From Candidatus Methanomethylophilaceae archaeon (GTDB taxonomy: Archaea > Thermoplasmatota > Thermoplasmata > Methanomassiliicoccales > Methanomethylophilaceae), in NCBI GenBank assembly GCA_944322255.1, contig CALUOK010000013.1:1-64000 (forward strand): 64,000 bases of DNA, in the 5' to 3' direction. Shown one piece after another: positions 16,650-24,652 of the stretch. Below the pieces are notes generated by a model. It worked only from the letters and a program-made list of their open reading frames with translations. It had not been told where the DNA came from and did not search any database. The translations under genes were made by a program, and so were the position numbers. Position 1 is the stretch's first letter, and each line of letters opens with the position of its first letter.

Positions 16650-17489
16650 TCAATGGGCCGGCTCGTCCGAATCGGCCTCCCCAAGTATCGATTCGATCTC
16701 ACCGCGCCTGGGATCGACAGCGTCGTCGAACGACGACGCCGGGTGCCCGGAGAGGTACCTCGACGTGAAGTCGTTCCTCCAGCCTTCGACAGGGATGAAC
16801 GCCCTCGCGGAGTCCGATACGATCGCCACCCCTCCGGATGCCGGGATCAGGTTGCCGGAGATCCTGAGCGAGTACGGCCCGGGATCGTACCTGAACTCGA
16901 CAACCGCGTCGCAGTGGAACGGCGCGCGGATTGCGGTCCTCGGTCTGATGTGCAGGTTGTCGCACAACGGCACCGTCTCGTATGCGATGCCGCCGGTGAT
17001 CGCCATCCCGATGAGCGTCTGCAGGGCGTCGTCGTCGAACTCCAGGGGTTCCGGCGGCACATCGGGTATCCCGTACGGATCCAGACCCGGTTTCGCCCAG
17101 AAGGGCACCTCGAGCCCATCGGATTCCGGAGAGGGGTGTCCGCGGTCCTCGAGCATGATCTCACGAGCACGCCCCGCGTCCAGCGGAACCGACATCCTAA
17201 TGTCGACGTCGACGTCGTCGCAGACGAGAGATATCCCGAAGGACTCTGTGAAGGCCTCGAAGTCGGGATTCACATCCACCATCAGACCATTGCGGATCCT
17301 GATGCCGAAGGACGGTGACCACAGAGGGTCGCGGACGTCCAGGGCGCATAGGAGCTCCATTCCGTATCCGATGCGGAGACCGAAAGCAACGGTATCGTCC
17401 TCGTCCAACTCTGGGAGCCTCTCCCACCCTGTCATGTCGCGGTTCACGGATGCGCGCACCGCAGCCTCCAGGACCTCCGGAGGCATCAT
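16650..17489 (-). CDS. B-family paralogue (RDxTGW protein)
   Basis: A 279-residue protein with NRDMTGW near residue 17, an N-terminal beta-rich half (SFGIRIRNGLMVDV) and the conserved C-terminal pair GNLIPASGGVAIVSDSA then AFIPV. It starts at one of two adjacent ATGs, the first overlapping the stop of the upstream A gene as ATGA. It is a close relative of the B copy ending at 10278. There is no signal peptide or membrane segment. Function is unknown. Confidence 0.8.
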   Translation of the reverse strand: MMPPEVLEAAVRASVNRDMTGWERLPELDEDDTVAFGLRIGYGMELLCALDVRDPLWSPSFGIRIRNGLMVDVNPDFEAFTESFGISLVCDDVDVDIRMSVPLDAGRAREIMLEDRGHPSPESDGLEVPFWAKPGLDPYGIPDVPPEPLEFDDDALQTLIGMAITGGIAYETVPLCDNLHIRPRTAIRAPFHCDAVVEFRYDPGPYSLRISGNLIPASGGVAIVSDSARAFIPVEGWRNDFTSRYLSGHPASSFDDAVDPRRGEIESILGEADSDEPAH

Positions 17490-18646
17490 GCGCCCAACCC
17501 CCTTATGGAGTCCCTGGCGCTGTCAATGCACAGTGCCAGCAAGTGTCTGAATTCGTCCCGGGAGAGGTGCTCTGAGGTGTACGCCCCGCAGCAGTCCGAC
17601 AGCTCCGCGACGCGGTATCCTGTTGGCTTGAACAGAAGTGTGGGGGGCATGAACATCCCCGACACGTCACGCGGGACCGAGTCGGCCCACGGGCGGAATG
17701 CGAACGTGTCGTTCTCGAACGCCCCGAACATGCTGGACAGGGGCTGGTACAGGGTGCGCCCGTACCACATGGCGGTGATGTCCCTGAGGACCCCGATCTC
17801 CGGTATCCCGGAGGAGGACGGCGGACCGAACAGCTCACCCTCCTCTGGAGTATCGCACTCAGGACCACCTGACACATCGGCCATGTAGGACAGCCAGTCA
17901 CGGGGAGACCGATTCCCCGTCATGCGGCATGCGAGGATGATGTTGTCCAGGGCTTCGGACTCGTCCCGGTCCACGTACCTTCCTGTAAAGTGTATCTGTC
18001 CGAGCACCAGCCTGGGCCTCCAGAACCCCCTCGCGGCCGACTCCATCAGCCCCAGGGCGTCATCCAGATCCTCCACGTGCTCCCCCAGGAACCCTGGCTG
18101 GAGCATGTCAGAGGCCTTCGCATGCCTCGCCACCAGAGAGCCCCGACGGAGGCCTATGTTCAGGAAGCGGATGTAGTCGTCCTCGTACTCGATGCGGTTC
18201 CTGGCGCACAGGACTAGCACACCGCAGGCTTCCACGTCCTTCTCTGCCAGATCGACGGCCTCCTCTACGAAACCGTCACAGCAGGCCTCAGCCGTACGGA
18301 ACGCCTTACGCTGAACGTCCGAGCAGCCTGTGTCGTCGGAGAACCTCCCATCCGAGATCAGCCTCAGCGCCGATTCCGTGTCCCCCTCGCCGACCGCCCT
18401 CAGCAGGATGCGGCCTGCGTCGTCGACCCTTCCGCAGAGGAGACAGTGGTCCGCCATCCGGCGCATGGCCAGGACGTTCCCGGAGTCCCTCAGCAGGGCC
18501 AGGTTGCCCCACTGCTCCTCGGTGAACTCCCCATCGGCATCTTCGCAGCCCATGGCCAACCTGTAGTCGTGCTCCATGCCTTCGAGGTCGACGTGCCTCA
18601 CGCCGTCATCGTCCTCTCTGCAGTAGTTCCTCACCCGGATGTTCAT
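17486..18646 (-). CDS. A-family paralogue (Sel1-like repeats, FKPTG domain)
   Basis: A 386-residue protein beginning MNIRVRNYC. Sel1-like helices run from about residue 40 to 270, for example ALGLMESAARGFWRPRLVLG followed by GRYVDRDESEALDNI, which align with the A copy ending at 11102. The C-terminal domain has AFENDTF, LLFKPTGY and CIDSARDSIRGLG. The gene heads its own A-B pair. A promoter with TATA-like TGTTAATC and a near-match of the CAAACATTACAA element lies 35-60 nt upstream, giving a very short leader. Confidence 0.8.
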   Translation of the reverse strand: MNIRVRNYCREDDDGVRHVDLEGMEHDYRLAMGCEDADGEFTEEQWGNLALLRDSGNVLAMRRMADHCLLCGRVDDAGRILLRAVGEGDTESALRLISDGRFSDDTGCSDVQRKAFRTAEACCDGFVEEAVDLAEKDVEACGVLVLCARNRIEYEDDYIRFLNIGLRRGSLVARHAKASDMLQPGFLGEHVEDLDDALGLMESAARGFWRPRLVLGQIHFTGRYVDRDESEALDNIILACRMTGNRSPRDWLSYMADVSGGPECDTPEEGELFGPPSSSGIPEIGVLRDITAMWYGRTLYQPLSSMFGAFENDTFAFRPWADSVPRDVSGMFMPPTLLFKPTGYRVAELSDCCGAYTSEHLSRDEFRHLLALCIDSARDSIRGLGA

Positions 18647-18679
18647 CTCATCACCGTCTGTCCCATAAGCTTCCTCGAT

Positions 18680-18706
18680 AGATTAACATTTCATTGTTAT
18701 GTTTGT
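18680..18706 (-). promoter_or_regulatory. Promoter with CAAACATAACAA element
   Basis: On the minus strand CAAACATAACAA (plus coordinates 18694-18705) is one base different from the element before the Sel1 gene, and it is followed by the TATA-like TGTTAATC. AACAT-N9-ATGTT (18685-18703) has the same 19-bp layout as the inverted repeat at 4168-4186. Confidence 0.5.
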
Positions 18707-18710
18707 AATC

Positions 18711-19442
18711 TCAGTCATCCTCTGCAGAATCCCCACAGCCCTGCGGATGCCCCATGATGCAGGCCTGGAGCCTGCGAGCCGCACGGACGATCCATCGCGA
18801 CAATCCTCCGGTCGGGAGGCGGATCTCCACCGATGAGTCGAACTGGTCTATGATGACGGAACCCTCTCCTGGACACAGCAGACCCTTGAACTCCAGGAGC
18901 ATATGACCGTCATCGAACACGACCCTGGCGTTCGGCGGGTAGTCATCGTCATCCGGCTCGCCTCTGAACACCTCCACGGTCATCCCTCCTCCGAGGGGCA
19001 CGACCTCTGATTCTCCGGCGATGTCGGAACCGCAGTGCTCCGCAAGGGCCCTCAGCCTCCGCGCTGCTGCCCGGTCCCAGCCGCTTGAGTCCAGGTTGTC
19101 CTCCGAAGGCATGGGGGCGAGCTTCCCGGGATCCGACGGCGAGAGGTACATGATCGTCGTCCCCGACCTGTCCGCATAGCCGAAACCGGTCTCGAAGAGT
19201 TCCAGCTGGTGCATCCACGGACAGACCATGGCTGTGAACCCCTTCCCGACGACGGTAATCGCATCAAGTTCACCGGCGCCTTCGGACACATCGGCGGTCA
19301 CCGACATGCCGCGGTCGATGTACAGCACACATCCGAGGTTCTCGTAGTCCCATATCCTGTGCGTCACCGGGACCCATCCGGTCACGTCCCCGGAATCGTC
19401 GAAGTCCCTGAGCATCCTCAGATTGTCAGCAACGGTCCTCAT
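18711..19442 (-). CDS. B-family paralogue (GDVTGW variant)
   Basis: A 243-residue protein beginning MRTVADNLRM, with GAGGGG 5 nt before the ATG. It has GDVTGW near residue 18 and the conserved C-terminal pair (LLCPGEGSVIIDQFDS then VEIRLP). It is the shortest and most divergent B copy and has no A gene directly before it. It stops 65 nt before the next A gene, which has its own promoter. Function is unknown. Confidence 0.75.
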   Translation of the reverse strand: MRTVADNLRMLRDFDDSGDVTGWVPVTHRIWDYENLGCVLYIDRGMSVTADVSEGAGELDAITVVGKGFTAMVCPWMHQLELFETGFGYADRSGTTIMYLSPSDPGKLAPMPSEDNLDSSGWDRAAARRLRALAEHCGSDIAGESEVVPLGGGMTVEVFRGEPDDDDYPPNARVVFDDGHMLLEFKGLLCPGEGSVIIDQFDSSVEIRLPTGGLSRWIVRAARRLQACIMGHPQGCGDSAEDD

Positions 19443-19553
19443 CCGCACCCCTCCCCTGGCGTGCCGCCCTCGGGACGATGTCCGTTCTCCTGTAGTGGTC
19501 CCTCATGTCCTCTCCGTCGTTATGTCCGTGCGTCCGTACGGGGGATGTGCCCC

Positions 19554-19859
19554 TCACACCCTCCCTCCCTGCGGGATCCTGCGCAGCAGGGACACCGGCC
19601 CGTAGACCGAGATCTCCCCCGAGCCGTATCCGGTGTCGGACTCCGAGACGATGTGCCCCATAGCCGCCGCGATGACGCCATGGAGCATGTCCCTGTCCCG
19701 GACCCCAACGGATTCTGTGATGCTTATGTGTGCCTCGGTGTCCTCGTACTCGTATCTGGCCGTCGCCCTGGGTGCCGGTATGCGCCCGTCTACTATCCTC
19801 GCGAGGAAGTACGGGATGCGGTCGTAGTCTGACAGGAAGATCGTGTTGTACGGCGTCAT
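19554..19859 (-). CDS. Hypothetical protein at head of A/B array
   Basis: A 101-residue protein beginning MTPYNTIFLSDY. No family is recognised. It contains an AHISITESVGVRDRDMLHG segment and is probably alpha/beta. It is the first gene behind a TATA-like TTTAAA (19884-19889) and a palindromic operator 43 nt upstream that is shared with the RNA ligase promoter. It is therefore a good candidate for the regulator or a sensor of the array, but this is inferred from position only. Confidence 0.65.
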   Translation of the reverse strand: MTPYNTIFLSDYDRIPYFLARIVDGRIPAPRATARYEYEDTEAHISITESVGVRDRDMLHGVIAAAMGHIVSESDTGYGSGEISVYGPVSLLRRIPQGGRV

Positions 19860-19901
19860 GAGAGGTGTTTCGATGAGCTGCGGTTTAAATGTTGTTATTG
19901 T

Positions 19902-19921
19902 ATTCTCATATTGATGAGAAT
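19902..19921. promoter_or_regulatory. Second copy of the ATTCTCAT palindromic operator
   Basis: ATTCTCAT and ATGAGAAT form a perfect 8-bp inverted repeat with a 4-nt spacer, the same arms and spacing as the operator at 9584-9607. TATA-like TTTAAA motifs flank it on both sides (19884-19889 and 19920-19925). The two sites bracket the whole A/B array, so one regulator probably controls both ends. Confidence 0.6.
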
Positions 19922-20083
19922 TTAAACGGTTGAATTGATCTATATATGGTACTCATTGATTGAAGACAAACCTCAACATATGACAGAAAATCGGACACAA
20001 GCCCGCCGGCAGATTGAATACTAAGCTATGTCATCCTGTGGACAATAGACGATCCATTCGGGATGCGTTGATTAGGTCCTGCC

Positions 20084-21730
20084 ATGACTCAGAACACCGA
20101 AGAACACTACACACCTGACGAATTTGAAAAAATCATCCGAGAATCCAGGAAACCATGGACTCAGGAAGAGATGAATTCAAAGTTCAGAACGGACAGACAT
20201 GCAGGGATCATATACCGCCGTCAGGGGGAGGACTCCTACATTGTGCTGCTGTCCGGCAACCCTCAGGAACACTACAGCAGTGTCAAGGACAAAGTCATCA
20301 AGGCCTGTGTCCTGACGACCAAGGAGAGTTACTTCAATTTCCGTTCAGATGATGGCAAAGTGTTCTTCTACTCCAAAAGCGACAACGAGAGGGGAAACAA
20401 AAGACTCCGCGAAGCGTTGGAGGGGCATGTGCCAGTATTCCTCATGGAGAACGTTTCCAAACCGAGACAAAGAAAAACGTATAAACTCCTAGGCAGGGTC
20501 AGACCGATATCGAACGTACTTATGGTCACAGAGAAACACGGGTACTTCCCGATGATGCTAGAGTCCGATTACAGGAATGCATATGAGGAAGGCACACTAG
20601 AGGGATATATCAAAGGTGCAGAAGAACTCATAAACAGCATAGTTTCGGCCATCCGCAGCACCGAAGATATACCGGAAGCGAAGGGCCATAAGATCGCAAC
20701 ATCGGACTTCCTAGCATACCTGATTAATAACAAACTGATTTTCGACTACAAGACTGTGAGGCGTTTCATCATCTCTCTGGAAACAAGACCTTTCGTCATC
20801 CTGGCAGGAGTCAGCGGCTGCGGCAAGACCCGTTTAGTCCAGGCCTATGCAGAGTACCTGTCTAATGGAAAGGGGTACAAAAGCTACGAGCTCATAGCAG
20901 TGGGTTCCAACTGGAACGAGAACCGCTACCTCATCGGATACAACAATATCCTAAAAAATGAGTACGTAGAGACGAAGACAGTCGAACTCCTGAGACGCAC
21001 ATATGAGGATCCGGACAACCTATATGTGTTGATTCTGGACGAGATGAACCTCTCCCCCGTCGAGTACTATTTCTCGGATTTTCTTTCGGCCATGGAAAGC
21101 GGCGAGAAGATCATAGTTGACCCTATTACCAAGAAAGACTTGAGGTTCCCCGAGAACCTATTGGTTATAGGTACAGTGAATGTAGATGAGACCACCAGGT
21201 CATTCTCACCCAAGGTCATAGACAGAGCTTTCGTGATTAGATTCGAGAACGTAGACATCGGAAGAGCCCTTGGTGAACAGCCGGTCACTGCTCCCACTAA
21301 TGAACACGACATTATTCCGATAACAGAAGTGTCGAGGCTCGCCGATATTAGAGGAAAAGGAGCAGCCACTCTTCTGGAGAATATGACTTCAGCCGGAGTG
21401 GACATGTCCACCTTTACTGAACGTTTGAAAATAATCCATAAGGGTATGAGCAACTTAGGTTCCTTTGGCTACAGGACGGTAGACGACATCGTCCGCTATA
21501 CATACATCTCATGGAACCATGCCGGATGCCCAACGAACTACAACCCCCTGGACGATCTCGACTCCGCAGTCCTGATGAAGGTCATCCCAAAGATTCATGG
21601 AGGAACAGAGATCACCAAAAGTCTGGAGTACCTCGCTGGGGAATGTAATGAACTCCTGGATTCGAAGAATCGGATAGATGACATGAGTGAAAGACTGAAG
21701 ATTGACAGATACGTCTCATTCATTGACTGA
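20084..21730 (+). CDS. mcrB: McrB-like AAA+ GTPase with N-terminal recognition domain
   Basis: A 548-residue protein. Residues 1-170 form an alpha/beta domain of the kind that reads modified bases in type IV restriction systems, though I do not recognise the exact family. The McrB AAA+ module follows: Walker A GVSGCGKT at 242-249, the Walker B stretch LILDEMNLSPVEYYFSDF, and the sensor segment VIGTVNVDETTRSFSPKVIDRA. McrB translocates on DNA using GTP and drives the McrC nuclease. The gene is AT-rich compared with its surroundings. A TATATAT box lies at 19941-19947. The downstream mcrC-like gene starts 4 nt after its stop. Confidence 0.85.
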   Translation: MTQNTEEHYTPDEFEKIIRESRKPWTQEEMNSKFRTDRHAGIIYRRQGEDSYIVLLSGNPQEHYSSVKDKVIKACVLTTKESYFNFRSDDGKVFFYSKSDNERGNKRLREALEGHVPVFLMENVSKPRQRKTYKLLGRVRPISNVLMVTEKHGYFPMMLESDYRNAYEEGTLEGYIKGAEELINSIVSAIRSTEDIPEAKGHKIATSDFLAYLINNKLIFDYKTVRRFIISLETRPFVILAGVSGCGKTRLVQAYAEYLSNGKGYKSYELIAVGSNWNENRYLIGYNNILKNEYVETKTVELLRRTYEDPDNLYVLILDEMNLSPVEYYFSDFLSAMESGEKIIVDPITKKDLRFPENLLVIGTVNVDETTRSFSPKVIDRAFVIRFENVDIGRALGEQPVTAPTNEHDIIPITEVSRLADIRGKGAATLLENMTSAGVDMSTFTERLKIIHKGMSNLGSFGYRTVDDIVRYTYISWNHAGCPTNYNPLDDLDSAVLMKVIPKIHGGTEITKSLEYLAGECNELLDSKNRIDDMSERLKIDRYVSFID

Positions 21731-21734
21731 TAGA

Positions 21735-23591
21735 ATGGATGGGCCAACCCTGATTCTAAAACTGAGAGCCGGGGACGGACATGCGGCTACAATCACCCTC
21801 AGGGCAAAGGGCGGTGATTATCCCGACATCCCTGATGATGCTGAATTACCGACATTCATCGACAGGGAACACAGCAAGGTCCCGATTGTGAATGATGTGG
21901 ATGATGCGTATGAAAAGGGCCCAATCGTGCTCTATACTGGGGATGAGGCTCCTGCGATCCTCCTCCTGGAGGAAACCACATACTGGATACGGATGAACAC
22001 CGGAGGTTCAGTTCCACTACCCTTTCTTAACAATAACAAGGACTTCAACCTAAATCCTAGCTTATTAGACGAGGATCAATTAGAACGTACTTTCGTCCTA
22101 GAATTTCACGACTATGTGGGTCGTGGCTACTTCGATGCAGCATGGGGAGACGACCGTGCAGAATGCCCGTTCGAGGTTCGGTCCAAAAAAATGGGGTACT
22201 TCAAAGATTACAAAAAGATGCTTCAAGACATCGCAGAGTACTCAATAGACTTAGTCCTGAACCCAAGCGGTTACCTTTACCAACCGTTCGAAATAGACAC
22301 CTGTGCGGACGAATCGCCATATCAGATGTACCTTGCCCTAGAATACATCTTCAGAAGAGGTAGATTCAGGGATCATTTCAGATTCATCAAATCAAATCCA
22401 TACACACAGCTCATTGGCTGGGATGAACAGGTACCTGCCGGATGTGCTCACAACATATCACCAGACTCCCTTCCCGACATTCTTGCTCCCTGGAACTTGG
22501 AGCCCATTAAAGAAGGAACCATAATGGGAGCTTACAGCCCATTGACCGTAATGTGCAGAAGGGATAAAATCACCGTGGACACACGGGAGAACAGGTTCGT
22601 AAGGTTCCTCGTAGAAACATTAGATGCGCTTTCGGCACGTCTAGAACAAGAAACCTCCCTTATGAAAGAGAAACTTATAAGGAACCGCCTAGGAGAAATC
22701 AGGTCAACAATAGACGAAATTCTCTCCGACCCGTGGTTCAATAATATATCAAGAATGGACATTGTCCCCGTCCAATCAACAGTGCTTCGCATGAGACGTG
22801 GATACCGGGACCTTTTCAGGTTCCATCTTCTGCTGGGATACAGCGTCCGTCTGAACACTGACCTCATGTCCAACGCCCTTGAGGGGCACACCGGCAGACT
22901 TAGCCAGATGTACGAGGACTGGTGTTACATACAGTTGGTCAGAAGCCTCACAAGGATCTCAATCGATGGACAGGGGCATGCCTGCCTGGATTGTAATAAT
23001 TCAAAGTCCAGACTGAAACCATATTGGTTTGATGTCAATATACATCTGAACCACATGTCAGATTCTGCCTCGAAATCCACTCCTCAGAAACTAGATATTA
23101 AGTATAAATCAATGAAACTGACAGTGGAACTGCACCATCATACGAAGTATATGCATGACCCCATGCAGAAAGAGTTCTTCTCAGTCTCCATAAATGATTG
23201 CACTCCCGATTACACCATGATTATCAGGGACGAGAAGATGAGAACATGCATTATCAACTTAGATGCGAAATATAGGATAGAAACTAAAGGTTATGTTAAG
23301 AATGATGATCTGTTCACTATGCATGCATATCACGACTGCATACGCTTGTCATGTGGTGCAGTTGTTCTCTTTCCGGGTGAGAAAGAATCATGGTATACCT
23401 ATGAATATCCTGGCACATCCGACTGGAACACAAAATATTGCACAGTTCCAGCTGTTGGTGCTATATCAATGAAACCATTCGAATTTGATGGCACTGCTTT
23501 GGACAAAGCACTAAGAAAAATATTAGCATCTACTCAAATATCAACAGGAGTTTTCAAACTAGAACCAGAAGCAGACTACATTGATTCATAA
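21735..23591 (+). CDS. mcrC: McrC-like DUF2357 / PD-(D/E)XK nuclease
   Basis: A 618-residue protein beginning MDGPTLILK; an ATG at 21702 overlapping the mcrB-like gene is possible. The N-terminal half has a beta-rich region then FEVRSKKMGYFKDYKKMLQD, typical of DUF2357. Near the C-terminus are PDYTMII and, after 12 residues, LDAKYR, a complete PD-(D/E)XK set with D, D and K. DUF2357 proteins are the nuclease partners of McrB-type GTPases and cut modified or foreign DNA. Direct adjacency to the McrB-like gene supports this. The gene is AT-rich and convergent with the next operon. Confidence 0.8.
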   Translation: MDGPTLILKLRAGDGHAATITLRAKGGDYPDIPDDAELPTFIDREHSKVPIVNDVDDAYEKGPIVLYTGDEAPAILLLEETTYWIRMNTGGSVPLPFLNNNKDFNLNPSLLDEDQLERTFVLEFHDYVGRGYFDAAWGDDRAECPFEVRSKKMGYFKDYKKMLQDIAEYSIDLVLNPSGYLYQPFEIDTCADESPYQMYLALEYIFRRGRFRDHFRFIKSNPYTQLIGWDEQVPAGCAHNISPDSLPDILAPWNLEPIKEGTIMGAYSPLTVMCRRDKITVDTRENRFVRFLVETLDALSARLEQETSLMKEKLIRNRLGEIRSTIDEILSDPWFNNISRMDIVPVQSTVLRMRRGYRDLFRFHLLLGYSVRLNTDLMSNALEGHTGRLSQMYEDWCYIQLVRSLTRISIDGQGHACLDCNNSKSRLKPYWFDVNIHLNHMSDSASKSTPQKLDIKYKSMKLTVELHHHTKYMHDPMQKEFFSVSINDCTPDYTMIIRDEKMRTCIINLDAKYRIETKGYVKNDDLFTMHAYHDCIRLSCGAVVLFPGEKESWYTYEYPGTSDWNTKYCTVPAVGAISMKPFEFDGTALDKALRKILASTQISTGVFKLEPEADYIDS

Positions 23592-23689
23592 CGAACATCT
23601 TTTGATATCGTTGGCAATGTATCTTAACATCCCACCTAAACAACCACCCTACTACTCAGTTTTGAACTTTGATCAACCATCCAATCTTT

Positions 23690-24652
23690 TCAACTATCTA
23701 GATAAAGTGTTCCCATCCAAATTGATAGAGATTCCATCGTCAAGGGAGGACACATTGTAAGATTTGAATCATACTCGGCATTGGTTACTCCAACGGGACG
23801 CCCATCGCTGAAACGAGGTATCTCTTCAGCAGGAATGAATCTGATATTATTCTCAAGATAGGGTTCATCATACACAATTTGCTCAAGTTCTTCATCAGAA
23901 TAGCAGCTCACTCTCTTGTCTATGAGGGTCAATCTCTTGTAATCATCTTTATAAATCTCCCTACCAAAACGGACCATGTCCATCATGGAAATGCCACAGT
24001 CGACTTTACGTAGAAGAATAGAGATCACAAGAATCTCATATTCCTCAAACAAGAGTTGCTCATGCCTGAAATGGTGTCTGCGTTCACTGCTCATAGTGGA
24101 CTTGACTTCCATACGCTTATTACTTGACATATAGAAATCGAATTTCCTACGATCATCTTTCTGCCAATATGAAGAAACATCATATCCAAGATTCTTAAGA
24201 TGATAGATTGCATACAACTCAGAGAACAGTCCATTAATCTCAGACTCACTCGCTCTAGCAGAATCGCGAAACAATGCAATCATAGATGAAAAGAACTCCA
24301 TAAGCGACTTGGTACTACAATCCCCTGAGGAGAATGCTAAGCATAATCTAACGAATGATTGCCTTTCTGAATCCACATTACTGGTGCATTCCAATATATT
24401 AGAGACTGCCTCAAACAGAACACCGTCTTTGTTGAAATGACAGTTACGACCCAGTTTGAGAATGAGTTTAGAAGTACTCGGACCAGAATGTTCTGATCTG
24501 GCCTTGGAAGGCACTACGAAAAAAAGATGTCCTTCACGATTTTTTCCGAAATATGTACCTTTATCCTCATCTACAGACACTAGCGAGATGAACTCGCCAT
24601 CTGCAGGAATTTCTAAGTTTGACAGCACCTCTAGGATATGCTCAGTTTCCAT
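23690..24652 (-). CDS. DUF4420 PD-(D/E)XK nuclease-like protein
   Basis: A 320-residue protein beginning METEHILEVL. GLFSELYAI at 141-149 and FDF...MEVKS at 171-185 give the E, D and ExK residues of a PD-(D/E)XK fold, as in DUF4420 proteins. It is the last gene of a four-gene operon and overlaps the Z1 gene by 11 nt. In known arrangements DUF4420, Z1, GHKL ATPase and a DNA methylase travel together as a restriction-like system, and this protein would be the nuclease. The catalytic residues look intact. Confidence 0.75.
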   Translation of the reverse strand: METEHILEVLSNLEIPADGEFISLVSVDEDKGTYFGKNREGHLFFVVPSKARSEHSGPSTSKLILKLGRNCHFNKDGVLFEAVSNILECTSNVDSERQSFVRLCLAFSSGDCSTKSLMEFFSSMIALFRDSARASESEINGLFSELYAIYHLKNLGYDVSSYWQKDDRRKFDFYMSSNKRMEVKSTMSSERRHHFRHEQLLFEEYEILVISILLRKVDCGISMMDMVRFGREIYKDDYKRLTLIDKRVSCYSDEELEQIVYDEPYLENNIRFIPAEEIPRFSDGRPVGVTNAEYDSNLTMCPPLTMESLSIWMGTLYLDS

